Positions 17,172 through 26,071 are shown, counted from the stretch's first letter. The stretch is DNA of 64,000 bases from Lysobacter sp. yr284 (GCF_900107375.1 NZ_FNPT01000005.1:248001-312000); one strand, 5' to 3'. Notes: generated by a model from the sequence alone, not told the origin. Translations and numbers: made by a program.

Positions 17172-18323
17172 TCAATCGCGCTCCAGCGCCCGCAGCACGT
17201 CGGCGCGCTGGGCGATCGGCCGGGACGGATCGATCCGCACCAAGGTCGCGCCGGTGCGCGCCAGCGCCGCGGCCGCCGCGGCGGCGCCGTTGTCGTCGAC
17301 GAGCACGTACACGCGCCGGCCGGCCTGGCAGCCCGCCGGCGCGTCCTGCGCGGCCTTGGCCAGGGACACGATCAGCCCGGCCTGCTCGGGCGGCTCGGCG
17401 AAGGTCGTGGCGAACACCAAGGCGCGCGGATCCTTGCCCGGGTTCGACAGGGCGTCGACGATCCGCCGCTGCTCGGGCAGGTCGGCGCGGCCGGCCTGCA
17501 GTTGCACCCGCATCAGTTTCGGCGCGGTCCCGCGTCCGCCGGGGTCCAGGCGCCGGTAGGCTTCGGTGAGGTAATGGTTCCAGGCGCGGTAATCGCCGGT
17601 GTCCGGCGCCAGCAGCGGCGCGCGCTGGAACGCCTTCGCCGCCTCCCAGCGCAGTTGTTCCCGGGCGATGGCCGGCGCGGCCCGGACATACGCGCGCTGC
17701 AACGCGGCCGCGTAGCCGGGCGCGCGTTGTCCGGTCGCGGCGTCCAGGGCCAGTTCGACGTAGCCGGCGGGACTCAGGTCGCGCCCGTTGTTGTTGGGAA
17801 TGCTCACCCGCAGCCGCAGAGTGCGCCCGTCCGCGGAGAACGCGTGCGCGCGGCCCCAGCCGATCGAGCTGACCGAACGCGGCAAGGCGCGGATGTAGTC
17901 GGCCGGCAGCAACTGCGCCAGGCTCAGTGCGCGCACGCTGCGGCCGGTTGCGCCGTACAGCACGACCACGCGCGGGCCATGGCCTGCTGCGGCGTAATCG
18001 TCGAAGGTCGCCACCTGGCCGCTGTCCGACACCACGCTCCACGACGGCGCCACCGGATTGCGTAGCGGCCCGCGCCACACCTGCGCCCAGCCCGTGCCTT
18101 GTCGGCGTTCCACCCGCGCTTGCGCTGCGTTCGCGGGCGCAACGTCCTCGCGGGCCGGCAGGGAAACGTCCGCCGACGGCGTCACCGTCAGCCGGTAGCG
18201 GCCATTGCCGGACAGGTAAGTCTCCACGCGCGGCGGCAAAAAAGTATCGGCCTGCGCCGGCCGCCACGGCCACAGGCCGGCCAGCGTCAGCGCGAAGGCG
18301 CACCCCATCGCATTGCGGTCCAT
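17172..18323 (-). CDS. Exported protein of unknown function, 383 residues
   Basis: Signal peptide MDRNAMGCAFALTLAGLWPW followed by RPAQA and a predicted cleavage before DTFLPPRVETYLS. The mature part has an N-terminal strand-rich region (GNGRYRLTVTP), a helical middle, and a C-terminal alpha/beta half (RVYVLVDDNGAAAAAAAL, TLVRIDPSRPIAQ). No family recognised. It lies 52 bases downstream of the metallophosphoesterase on the same strand, so it may be in that operon. Confidence 0.75.
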   Translation of the reverse strand: MDRNAMGCAFALTLAGLWPWRPAQADTFLPPRVETYLSGNGRYRLTVTPSADVSLPAREDVAPANAAQARVERRQGTGWAQVWRGPLRNPVAPSWSVVSDSGQVATFDDYAAAGHGPRVVVLYGATGRSVRALSLAQLLPADYIRALPRSVSSIGWGRAHAFSADGRTLRLRVSIPNNNGRDLSPAGYVELALDAATGQRAPGYAAALQRAYVRAAPAIAREQLRWEAAKAFQRAPLLAPDTGDYRAWNHYLTEAYRRLDPGGRGTAPKLMRVQLQAGRADLPEQRRIVDALSNPGKDPRALVFATTFAEPPEQAGLIVSLAKAAQDAPAGCQAGRRVYVLVDDNGAAAAAAALARTGATLVRIDPSRPIAQRADVLRALERD

Positions 18324-18375
18324 CGGCTCGCGCTCCTCGTCCGCCCGGGCGGCGCGGCCACCTTAGCGCAAACGC

Positions 18376-19260
18376 TCAGCGCGGCGCCGGCGCGCGCGCC
18401 GCCGCGCGCAAGGTCAACCGCGAAATCTCCGGCGGCACCCCGAACCGCACCGGCAGGATGCTGGTGCCGATGCCGGTGGAGACGAACAGCGACTTGCCGT
18501 CTTCGACGAGGTAGCCGCCGGCGTAGCGCAGTTGCGCCGGCACCACCGGGGTGCCGAACCACGGCAGTTGCACCTGGCCGCCGTGAGTGTGGCCGGCGAT
18601 CGTCAGCGAGGCGCGCGGCGGGATTTCGGGGAACAGGTCGGGGTTGTGGGTCAGGGCGATCGCCGGGGCGTCGTCGCTCACGCCGGCGAAGGCGCCGGCG
18701 ATGTCGTGGCGGGTCTCCCACTTGTCGCCGATGCCGACGATCCACAGCGTGCAGCGCCCCAGCGCCACTTTGCGCGCCTGGTCTTCCAGCACGATCACCC
18801 CGGCCGATTCCAGCGCGGCGCGGACCTTGCCGCCGTCCTTCCACCAGTCGTGGTTGCCGAGCACCGCGTACACCGGCTTGCGCGCGGTCAGCGGCTTGAG
18901 GTGCGGGGCCAGTCGGTCGGCGGAGATGTAGCTGCCGCCGAGCACGCTGAGGATCACGTAGTCGCCGGCCATCAGCACCGCCGGCGCGTCGCTGGCGACC
19001 AGCCGGGCGACGATCTCGTCGAGCTTGTCCAGGCCGTTGTGCGGCGAGCCGGTGTGCAGGTCGGCGACCACGTCCAGGCGCAGGCCTTCGCACTCGCGCG
19101 ACCAGTGCGGCAGGGCGAAGGCGTAGTCGCGCTCCACCAGCTGCCGCGGTTCCCAGAAGAAGCCCCAGGCCAGGCAACCCAGCGCGACCAGCGTCGCGCC
19201 GACGAACAGGCGCTGCAGCCACGGGTTGCGCGGCCACGGCCGCCAGCCGCGCGGGGTCAC
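18376..19260 (-). CDS. Membrane-anchored metallophosphoesterase (YkuE/YaeI-like)
   Basis: Calcineurin-like phosphoesterase of 294 residues with an N-terminal membrane anchor (about residues 14-33). The metal-site motifs are in order: DVVADLHTGSPH (D-x-H), MAGDYV (GD), VLGNHDWW (GNHD), ALTHNP, and IAGHTHGGQ (GHTH). The family includes YaeI/YkuE-type enzymes that act on lipid or nucleotide phosphoesters; the substrate here is unknown. The start is GTG at 19260, overlapping the stop of the upstream transporter by four bases (GTGA), which implies translational coupling. Confidence 0.9.
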   Translation of the reverse strand: MTPRGWRPWPRNPWLQRLFVGATLVALGCLAWGFFWEPRQLVERDYAFALPHWSRECEGLRLDVVADLHTGSPHNGLDKLDEIVARLVASDAPAVLMAGDYVILSVLGGSYISADRLAPHLKPLTARKPVYAVLGNHDWWKDGGKVRAALESAGVIVLEDQARKVALGRCTLWIVGIGDKWETRHDIAGAFAGVSDDAPAIALTHNPDLFPEIPPRASLTIAGHTHGGQVQLPWFGTPVVPAQLRYAGGYLVEDGKSLFVSTGIGTSILPVRFGVPPEISRLTLRAAARAPAPR

Positions 19261-20660
19261 CCGCGCGCGTCCTTCGCCGTCGCGTCCTTCGCCGCCTCGT
19301 CCGCGCCGCCGCGCTGGACCCAGCGCGCCAGGTTCCAGCCGACCACGCCGGCGCCGACCGCGACCGCCGCGCTGATCCCGGCCAACCCGGCCACGCCGGC
19401 GCCGGCGCCGCGCAGGGCGACCATGGTGCTGGCGACCATCACGTCGCCGAACCGCCACACCGCGGTGTCGACCGCGTTCTTGCCCTTGTAGCGCAGGGTG
19501 CGCGCGGCGCTGGCGAACAGGCTCTCGCGCGCCGGCCCGACCATGCCGTAGGACAGGCCGCGGCTGACCACCAGCGCCACCGCCACCGCCGGCAGCGGGC
19601 CGACCAGCCCGGCCGCGCCCGGCGGCAGCATCGCCACCAGCGCGCCGTAGCCGGGGAACAGTTCGGTCAGCGGCGCGTAGGCGTTGCCGACCCACGCCGC
19701 CAGGCTCAGCACCGCCACCGTCGCCACCGACCACACCCCGATCACCGCCGCCGCGCCGCGCCGCGACAGCAGCCACGGCGTGATCAGCACCTGGGTGCTG
19801 AGCGCGACGATGTTGGTCATCAGGTCCAGGTCGGCGGCGAAGCGGGTGCGCGAGACCGCGTCGGTGAAGGTGGCCTTGGAGTAGTCCACCACCAGCCCGT
19901 AGTTGACCGTGCCGATCCAGTCGCCCAGCAGCATCAGGATCGCCATCGAACGCACGAAGGGATTGGCGAAGATCTGCTTGAGCCCGTCGAACATGCCGCC
20001 GCCGATCGCCGCCTCGTGCAGGCCCTCGAAGCGGCGGGTGCCGTGCACGCGCGACCACTGCCCCAGCGCCAGCACCAGCACCAGCGCCAACGCGAGCAGG
20101 CCGGCGGAGACCAGCAGCAGCGGCGCGACCCCGATCGTGCCGACCAGCTCGCGCGTAAGCGCCGGCCCGACCAGCGAGCCGACCGTGCCGCCGATGGCGA
20201 TGATCGGGAACAGCCGCCGCGCCTGTCCTTCGCTCCAGATGTCGGTCATGAAGCTCCAGAACACCGACACCACGAACAGGTTGAACACGCTGATCCAGAC
20301 GAAGAACACCACCCCCAGCGTATGCGCGCTGAGCGGGCCGCCGTCGCCGAACAACGGCACGAAACCGAACAGGCAGGCGATGAAGAAGCCGTACACCAGC
20401 GGCACCACCAGCCGCCGCGGGTAGCGCGAGACCAGCGCCGAGAACAGCGGCGTCAGCGCCAGCGTGGCCAGGAACGAGGCGGCGTAGAACCACGGCAGCT
20501 GGGTCGAGCCGACCGCGGCGCTGAGCTGGTCGCGCACCGGCCGGATCACGTAGTAGGCGGTCAGCACGCAGAAGAAATAGGCCAGCGACAAGGCCACCGC
20601 GCGCCATTCCCCGGTGTGGACCCGTCCGCCGGACAGGGTGGCGCCTTGCACTGCCGACAT
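19257..20660 (-). CDS. Twelve-helix transporter, nucleotide-translocase (Npt/Tlc)-like MFS protein B
   Basis: A 467-residue paralogue of the transporter at 15612. It shares LAYFFCVLTAYYVIRPVRDQ, FFVWISVFNLFVVSVFWSFM, IAIGGTVGSLVGPALT and YKGKNAVDTAVWRFGDVMV at equivalent places. The start at 20660 is preceded by GGAG at about 10 bases. First gene of the minus-strand cluster, coupled to the metallophosphoesterase. One possible role is moving nucleotides or related phospho-compounds for the coupled hydrolase (inference). Confidence 0.75.
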   Translation of the reverse strand: MSAVQGATLSGGRVHTGEWRAVALSLAYFFCVLTAYYVIRPVRDQLSAAVGSTQLPWFYAASFLATLALTPLFSALVSRYPRRLVVPLVYGFFIACLFGFVPLFGDGGPLSAHTLGVVFFVWISVFNLFVVSVFWSFMTDIWSEGQARRLFPIIAIGGTVGSLVGPALTRELVGTIGVAPLLLVSAGLLALALVLVLALGQWSRVHGTRRFEGLHEAAIGGGMFDGLKQIFANPFVRSMAILMLLGDWIGTVNYGLVVDYSKATFTDAVSRTRFAADLDLMTNIVALSTQVLITPWLLSRRGAAAVIGVWSVATVAVLSLAAWVGNAYAPLTELFPGYGALVAMLPPGAAGLVGPLPAVAVALVVSRGLSYGMVGPARESLFASAARTLRYKGKNAVDTAVWRFGDVMVASTMVALRGAGAGVAGLAGISAAVAVGAGVVGWNLARWVQRGGADEAAKDATAKDARG

Positions 20661-21066
20661 CGCGTCGCTCCATGAGTGGACCGGCGACGGCGCGCCGCCG
20701 GTCCTGCAGATCGTGGTCGGCCGCGCGCCCTGGACGCTTCGTCCCCGGGCCCGCCGCGGCCGCCGCCGCCCCGCGCCGCCGTGCGGCGGCGCGATTGCCG
20801 GCACGGTAGCCCAAAGGCCTCGGCCGCCGCTACCACCGCGCGTGGCGCCTGGGCGGCGCCCGCGGTTTCGCGGCGCAAGCCGCGTATCTACCTGTAGCAG
20901 CGGCGCAAGCCGCGACCGCGGGGGCGCCGGTCGCGCCGCCTGCGCGGTATCGCGGCCGCAACTCCCACCGCGCCCACGCGCGGATACGCGACCCGCGCCC
21001 GCTCCACCGCGCCGGGCCCGCAATGTTGGGAGCATTTACTCTAGCCCCGGCGCTTACGGTCGCCCG
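20661..21066. other. 406-base divergent intergenic region with a family C half-repeat
   Basis: Lies between the minus-strand cluster and the GMC oxidoreductase, which is read away from it. It contains the half-repeat GTAGCAGCGGCGCAAGCCGC (20894-20913) continuing into GACCGCG, plus very GC-rich sequence. I see no gene and no clear promoter. TTTACTC at about 21036 is the only AT-rich patch close to the GMC start. Confidence 0.5.
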
Positions 21067-22701
21067 ATGAGCGCCGCACGCCACGCGGCGCCGCAGCGGG
21101 AACCGCCAGTGCCCACCGAGTTCGACTACATCATCATCGGCGCCGGCTCGGCCGGCTGCGTCCTCGCCAACCGCCTCAGCGAAGACCCCGACACCCGGGT
21201 GCTGTTGATCGAAGCCGGCCCGCGCGACTACCACCCCTTCATCCACATGCCCGGCGGCATCGCCAAGCTGGTCAACCAGAAGGGCGTGAACTGGGACTAC
21301 GACACCGCGCCGGAGCCCCAGCTCGACGGCCGCACCCTGTGGTGGCCGCGCGGCAAGGTGCTCGGCGGCTCCAGTTCGATCAACGCCATGTGCTACATCC
21401 GCGGCGTGCCCGGCGACTACGACGAGTGGGCCGCGCTCGGCGCCGACGGCTGGAGCTGGAACGACGCCCTGCCCTACTTCAAGCGCAGCGAGCGCAACAG
21501 CCGCGGCGACGACGCCCTGCACGGCAGCCTCGGCCCGCTGTACGTGTCGGACCTGCGCCACACCAACCCGCTGTCGTCGGTCTTCGTCGATGCCGCCGAG
21601 CAGGCCGGCTACGCCCGCAACCGCGACTTCAACGGCCCGCAGCAACAAGGCTTCGGCTTCTACCAGGTGACCCAGAAGAACGGCGCGCGCTGCTCCAGCG
21701 CGGTGGCGTACCTGGACCCGGCGCGCGAGCGCCGCAACCTGCAGGTGGTCACCGGCGCGCTGGTCAACCGCATCACCTTCGAACACGGCCGCGCCACCGG
21801 CGTGGTCTACCGCCACGGCGGCAGCGCGCTGCACCAGCGCGCGACCCGCGAGGTGCTGCTGTGCGGCGGCGCGATCAACTCGCCGCAGCTGCTGATGCTC
21901 TCGGGCATCGGCCCGGCCGCGCAGCTGCGCAAGCACGGCATCGAGGTGCTGGCCGACGCCGCGCAAGTGGGGCACAACCTGCAGGACCATCTCGACATCT
22001 GCACCCTGCACCACGCCACCCAGCGCATCACCTACGACCGCGCCAGCGAACTCAAGGTGATCTTCGACTACTTCCTGCGCGGGCACAGCGGCATCGGCAG
22101 CAGCAACATGGCCGAAGCCGGCGGTTTCGTGCGCTCGCGCCACGCCAGCGACGAGCGCGCCGACATCCAGTTCCACTTCGTCCCGGCGATGCTCGACGAC
22201 CACGGCCGCCACCGCCTGGCCGGCGACGGCTACACCGTGCACGCCTGCTTCCTGCGCCCGCGCAGCCGCGGCCATCTGGAACTGGCCAGCGCCAGCGCCG
22301 GCGACAAGCCGCGCCTGCATCCGAACTACCTCGGCGACGCCGAGGGCTTCGATCTGAAGATGACGATCGAATGCGCCAGGCTCTCGCGCGACCTGCTGCG
22401 GCAGAAGGCCTTCGACGGCTACCGCGGCGCGCCGATCTTCCCCGCCCGCGACGACCTCGACGACGCCGGCCTGGAAGCCTTCGTGCGGGCCAAGGCCGAG
22501 AGCATCTACCACCCGGTCGGCACCTGCCGCATGGGCCGCGACGACGCCTCGGTGGTCGACCCGCAACTGCGCGTGCGCGGCGTCGAAGGGCTGCGGGTGA
22601 TCGACGCGTCGGTGATGCCGACCCTGATCGGCGGCAACACCAACGCGCCGACGATGATGATCGCGGAGCGCGCGGCGGACCTGATTCGCGGGCGGGGTTG
22701 A
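21067..22701 (+). CDS. GMC family FAD oxidoreductase (choline/alcohol dehydrogenase-like)
   Basis: Flavin-dependent alcohol dehydrogenase of 544 residues. It has the N-terminal FAD dinucleotide motif DYIIIGAGSAGCVLANRLSE (about residues 20-39), the GMC signatures RGKVLGGSSSINAMCYIRG and GAINSPQLLMLSGIG, the catalytic-His region IYHPVGTCRMG (about residue 480) and the C-terminal GGNTNAPTMMIAERAADLI. Most like AlkJ/BetA-type enzymes that feed electrons to the respiratory chain; the actual substrate is unknown, and no betaine or alkane genes are nearby. ATG 21067 is used; GTG 21109 (VPTEFDY) is an alternative. Confidence 0.9.
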   Translation: MSAARHAAPQREPPVPTEFDYIIIGAGSAGCVLANRLSEDPDTRVLLIEAGPRDYHPFIHMPGGIAKLVNQKGVNWDYDTAPEPQLDGRTLWWPRGKVLGGSSSINAMCYIRGVPGDYDEWAALGADGWSWNDALPYFKRSERNSRGDDALHGSLGPLYVSDLRHTNPLSSVFVDAAEQAGYARNRDFNGPQQQGFGFYQVTQKNGARCSSAVAYLDPARERRNLQVVTGALVNRITFEHGRATGVVYRHGGSALHQRATREVLLCGGAINSPQLLMLSGIGPAAQLRKHGIEVLADAAQVGHNLQDHLDICTLHHATQRITYDRASELKVIFDYFLRGHSGIGSSNMAEAGGFVRSRHASDERADIQFHFVPAMLDDHGRHRLAGDGYTVHACFLRPRSRGHLELASASAGDKPRLHPNYLGDAEGFDLKMTIECARLSRDLLRQKAFDGYRGAPIFPARDDLDDAGLEAFVRAKAESIYHPVGTCRMGRDDASVVDPQLRVRGVEGLRVIDASVMPTLIGGNTNAPTMMIAERAADLIRGRG

Positions 22702-22715
22702 TTCGCAACGGGGTT

Positions 22716-22792
22716 GATTCGGGATTCGGGATTCGGGATTCGGGATTCGGGATTCGGGATTCGGGAATCGGGAATCGGGAATCGGGAATCGG
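22716..22792. repeat. Tandem heptamer array, 11 units
   Basis: Seven copies of GATTCGG followed by four copies of GAATCGG, 15 bases after the GMC stop codon. The array is perfect and therefore recent or slippage-prone. Confidence 0.9.
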
Positions 22793-22819
22793 ACCGAGGC
22801 TGCCGGCGCTGGCGCGGTT

Positions 22820-22902
22820 GTGGGAGGGGCTTGAGCCGCGACGCTCTTGTGCCAGACCGCCGCGATCCGACCGAACGGCGTCGGGGCTGAAGCCCCTCCC
22901 AC
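22820..22902. repeat. Family A palindromic repeat, copy 3
   Basis: GTGGGAGGGGCTTGAGCCGCG and CGGGGCTGAAGCCCCTCCCAC form the arms. The centre contains CGCCGCGATCCGACC. The rest of the gap up to 23103 holds nothing recognisable apart from the heptamer array. Confidence 0.8.
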
Positions 22903-23103
22903 AACAGCCTCGCGCCCGCCCTGCTTCGTCGCGGCCCAGCCTCGCACTTCCCCACCACCGAAAAGCCACGTGCCCAGACCGGGCCGCGCTTTGCAGAAAA
23001 ACAATTAATCCCTGAAAAAACATCAACCTGAATGCGGTTGTTGCCCAACTCCCTGAGATCGGAGCTAGAATCGGGACACCCCGGTCTTTGCAGGCGCTGA
23101 GCG

Positions 23104-24528
23104 ATGAAACGCGATCTTTCCCGACGCTCACTCAACCCGTGGCGCCTGGGCGCCCTCGCCGGCCTGCTGACCCTGACCCTCGGCTCGACCGCGCAGACCT
23201 CGTTGCGCTGGCAGCCCGCCAATCCGTCCCTGCCCACGCCGGTGTCCACCGATGCGGTCGCGCGCGGCCAGGGCGTCGACGGCACCGCGCCGCAGGGCCT
23301 GGGCATCGGCGCGCCGGCCAACGCCAACGTGCGCGTGCAGCCGCTGGCCGCCGGCTTCGACGTGCAGCAGTTCGAAGCCATGGCCCAGGCGATGGTCGCC
23401 GACCAGCGCATTCCGGGCATGGCCATGGCCATCGTCCACAACGGCCAGATCCTCAGCGCGCGCGGCTACGGCATCACCGACGTGCGCAACGCCGAGGCGA
23501 TCGACGCCCACACCGTGTTCCGCCTGGCCTCGCTGTCCAAGAGCTTCGCCGGCACGCTCACCGGCCTGCTGGTCAACGACGGCACCCTGCGCTGGGACAG
23601 CAAGGTCGTCGACTACATGCCCGGCTTCCAGATGGTCGACGCCAACGCCGCGCACAACGTCACCGTCGCCGACGTGCTCAGCCATCGCGTCGGCCTCGGC
23701 CACAACACCTACGACCGCGACCTGGAGAACTACGCCGACTACCGCGTGCTCACCCAGAAGCTCGCCTACGCGCCGATGACCTGCCAGCCGGGCACCTGCT
23801 ACGGCTACCAGAACATCGCCTTCAGCCTGATCGGCGACGTGGTGTTCGCCGCCACCGGCGATTTCTACAGCCAGGAAGTGCAGCGCCGCCTGTTCAAGCC
23901 GCTGGGCATGAACGACGCCAGCCTCGGCCTGGAAGGCATCACCGCCAGCGCGCGCTGGGCCAAGCCGCACGTGCGCGCGCGCGGCGGCTGGGCCTCGGTG
24001 ACGCCGAAGCCGACCTACTACCAACTGCCGCCCGCCGCCGGCGTCAACGCCAGCGCCAGCGACATGGCGCAGTGGCTGATCGCCCAGACCGGCCACCGCC
24101 CCGACGTGCTGCCGCTGCCGCTGCTGGCGACCCTGCACCAGCCGCTGGTCGATACGCCCAGCGAGATCCGCGGCTCCAGCTGGCGCCGCCAGCGCATCGG
24201 TTCGGCCGGCTACGCGCTGGGCTGGCGGGTGTTCGACTACGCCGGCCACCGCGTGGTGTTCCATGCCGGCGCGGTCCAGGGCTACCGCGGCATGGTCGCG
24301 ATGATCCCCGAGCGCGACCTCGGCATCGCGGTGCTGTGGAACAGCGAGAGCGGCCTGCCGACCGGCCTGCTGCCGACCATGCTCGACCGCGCCATCGGCA
24401 TGCCGGTGCAGCGCTGGCTCGACGTCGACGGCTTCGACGACCCGGGCCTGTACGCGTCCGAGGGCATCGGCCCGACCCGCGAGGTCAACGGCAGCAACGC
24501 GCAGAAGTCGACCGCGGCGCCGCGCTGA
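23104..24528 (+). CDS. Exported serine hydrolase, beta-lactamase/class C PBP-like
   Basis: Periplasmic serine hydrolase of 474 residues in the beta-lactamase-related family (AmpC/EstB/D-aminopeptidase group). There is an Arg-rich N-terminus and signal sequence (GALAGLLTLTLGSTAQ). The nucleophile motif SxxK is SLSK (about residue 150), the tyrosine motif YxN is YQN in YGYQNIAFS (about 238), and the third motif is HAG in VVFHAGAVQGYRGM (about 390). The LASLSKSFAGTLTGLLV context is typical. It may be an esterase, peptidase or beta-lactamase; these cannot be told apart here. A clear terminator follows. Confidence 0.88.
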   Translation: MKRDLSRRSLNPWRLGALAGLLTLTLGSTAQTSLRWQPANPSLPTPVSTDAVARGQGVDGTAPQGLGIGAPANANVRVQPLAAGFDVQQFEAMAQAMVADQRIPGMAMAIVHNGQILSARGYGITDVRNAEAIDAHTVFRLASLSKSFAGTLTGLLVNDGTLRWDSKVVDYMPGFQMVDANAAHNVTVADVLSHRVGLGHNTYDRDLENYADYRVLTQKLAYAPMTCQPGTCYGYQNIAFSLIGDVVFAATGDFYSQEVQRRLFKPLGMNDASLGLEGITASARWAKPHVRARGGWASVTPKPTYYQLPPAAGVNASASDMAQWLIAQTGHRPDVLPLPLLATLHQPLVDTPSEIRGSSWRRQRIGSAGYALGWRVFDYAGHRVVFHAGAVQGYRGMVAMIPERDLGIAVLWNSESGLPTGLLPTMLDRAIGMPVQRWLDVDGFDDPGLYASEGIGPTREVNGSNAQKSTAAPR

Positions 24529-24550
24529 GCGCCCGCTGCGGCAGGACATG

Positions 24551-24576
24551 AAAAGGCCCGCTTCGGCGGGCCTTTT
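24551..24576 (+). terminator. Rho-independent terminator
   Basis: A perfect 11-base stem AAAAGGCCCGC/GCGGGCCTTTT with TTCG loop, 23 bases after the hydrolase stop codon. Confidence 0.9.
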
Positions 24577-24658
24577 CGTTTGCGACTGTCGCACCCCTCG
24601 CTCGCGCTGTCGCAGGAGCGACTCCTGCGCCGTTGCGGGAGGGACGCCCGATGCTGCT

Positions 24659-24738
24659 GTGGGAGGGACTTCAGTCCCGACGCTTTCCGCTGCGATCGCC
24701 GCGACCCGAAAAAAGCCTCGGGACTGCAGTCCTCCCAC
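24659..24738. repeat. Family A palindromic repeat, copy 4
   Basis: The arms are GTGGGAGGGACTTCAGTCCCG and GGGACTGCAGTCCTCCCAC. Compensating changes in both arms keep the inverted symmetry, which suggests selection on the hairpin. Confidence 0.8.
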
Positions 24739-24757
24739 AAGAACCTGGCCCCTGCCC

Positions 24758-25288
24758 TCAGCGCGGATCGTTCTCCAGCACCTGCTTGAGCCGGGCCAGC
24801 CCCTGCTCGTAGTCCTTGCCGACCATCTTCTCCATCAGCAATCCGAACCAGCGCGCGATCGGGTTGTAGCCGTGGTCGCTGTCCAGCGCCCAGGTCACCC
24901 GGGTGCCGTCGCCTTCGGCCGCGAGCGTGTAGCTGGCGGTCGCCCGGCTGCCGTCGAACTCCAGCGCCACGGCGATCTTCTGCGGCGTCGACGCCTCGAT
25001 GCGCTGGCTGCCGCGCCCGACCGTCTCGCCGTCCCAGGCCATGGCCGCGCCGACGCCGGACGCCGGCCCGGAGTAGCGGTACTTCGCGTCCGGCTCCATC
25101 GCGTACCACGGCGACCACTCGTTGAAGCGCTTGAACGAGTCGAGCATGGCGTAGACCTGCGCCGGCGGCCGCTCGATCGCGATCGAGCGCTCGACGTGGG
25201 TGGTCGACGGCAACAGCAGCCCGCCGCCGGCGCAGACCAGCGCCAGCAACAGGACCAGATAGAGCAGCCCCTTGAGCAGTGCTTTCAC
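24758..25288 (-). CDS. SRPBCC/polyketide-cyclase-like membrane-anchored protein
   Basis: A 176-residue protein with one N-terminal membrane segment (LLKGLLYLVLLLALVCAGGG) and a START/Bet v1-type fold. Recognition features are ERSIAIERPPAQVYAMLDSFKRFNEWSPW near residues 33-61 and the C-terminal helix EKMVGKDYEQGLARLKQVLE. Family members bind hydrophobic ligands or serve unknown roles; no catalytic residue is implied. Read towards the beta-lactamase-like gene, with a family A repeat between them. Confidence 0.85.
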   Translation of the reverse strand: MKALLKGLLYLVLLLALVCAGGGLLLPSTTHVERSIAIERPPAQVYAMLDSFKRFNEWSPWYAMEPDAKYRYSGPASGVGAAMAWDGETVGRGSQRIEASTPQKIAVALEFDGSRATASYTLAAEGDGTRVTWALDSDHGYNPIARWFGLLMEKMVGKDYEQGLARLKQVLENDPR

Positions 25289-25507
25289 GACGCGGTCCCC
25301 TACCGGTGGCGTTGCGCCGATGCTAGCGCCCCGGCGCGGGCAGCGAGGTGAGGATATGGGTTCGCCGACGGAAGGCGGACGCGCCGCGGCGGCGGCGGGA
25401 GGCGGCCCTGATCGCGGCCGCGTGCGGGCGCCGACCTGTCGCGGCTCCGCGGGCCGAGCGCCGTGCAGGCGCGCCGGCCAGGCGACGCGACGATCCGCGT
25501 CCCCTGA

Positions 25508-25548
25508 AAGAAAAAACTCTCCCCCCGCCTGGGCTGCGGGGAGAGAGT
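25508..25548 (-). terminator. Terminator of the histone-like gene
   Basis: On the minus strand GACTCTCTCCCCGC-loop-GCGGGGGGAGAG is followed by TTTTTTC, about 30 bases beyond the stop at 25577. Confidence 0.8.
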
Positions 25549-25576
25549 CGGGTTACAGCTTAATCGGGGCGCTGAT

Positions 25577-26071
25577 TCAGATCAGCGGCGCCGGGGTCGC
25601 CGGCATGGCGGCGGCCTTCGGCTTGCGGGCGCGCTTGGCGGCCTTCTTCGGGGCCTTCTTCGCAGCCTTCTTGGCGGTCTTCTTGACAGCCTTCTTCGCG
25701 GTCTTCTTGGTGGCCTTCTTCGCCGCCTTCTTGGCGGTCTTCTTCACGGCCTTCTTGGCGGTCTTCTTGACGGCCTTCTTGGCGGTCTTGCGGACGGCCT
25801 TCTTGGCGGCCTTCTTCACGGCCTTCTTGGCGGTCTTCTTGGTGGCCTTCTTCGCCGCCTTCTTGGCGGTCTTCTTCACGGCCTTCTTGGCGGTCTTCTT
25901 GACGGCCTTCTTGGCGGTCTTGCGGACGGCCTTCTTGGCGGCCTTCTTCACGGCCTTCTTGGCGGTCTTCTTGGTGGCCTTCTTGGCGACCTTCTTAGCG
26001 CCGGCCTTCTTGGCGACCTTCTTCGTCGCTTTCTTGGCGGCGGACTTCTTAGCGGCTTTCTTAACGGCCAT
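25577..26071 (-). CDS. Histone H1-like, lysine/alanine-rich DNA-binding protein
   Basis: Very basic protein of 164 residues made almost wholly of KKA(A/V/T) repeats. It resembles the C-terminal tail of eukaryotic H1 and bacterial histone-like proteins such as BpH1 and AlgP, which coat DNA and influence nucleoid compaction. The start MAVKKAAKKSAAKK at 26071 has GAGGAG nine bases upstream. Residues 30-73 are duplicated as 74-117. The protein ends with a less repetitive tail (RARKPKAAAMPATPAPLI). A leader of up to 450 bases is suggested by the upstream promoter. Target specificity is unknown. Confidence 0.9.
   Translation of the reverse strand: MAVKKAAKKSAAKKATKKVAKKAGAKKVAKKATKKTAKKAVKKAAKKAVRKTAKKAVKKTAKKAVKKTAKKAAKKATKKTAKKAVKKAAKKAVRKTAKKAVKKTAKKAVKKTAKKAAKKATKKTAKKAVKKTAKKAAKKAPKKAAKRARKPKAAAMPATPAPLI
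25721..25984 (-). repeat. 132-bp in-frame tandem duplication inside the histone-like gene
   Basis: Two adjacent copies of a 44-codon unit encode the same residues, and blocks such as TCTTCACGGCCTTCTTGGCG recur exactly 132 bases apart (25741 and 25873). Homology this high makes copy-number change by recombination likely. Confidence 0.85.

Noticed and set aside
22716-22792. CRISPR-like short repeats
   Set aside because: The repeat is a 7-base tandem without spacers.
21339-23015. 558-residue Arg-rich frame overlapping the GMC oxidoreductase
   Set aside because: Overlaps a complete, motif-bearing gene in another frame; composition typical of shadow frames.
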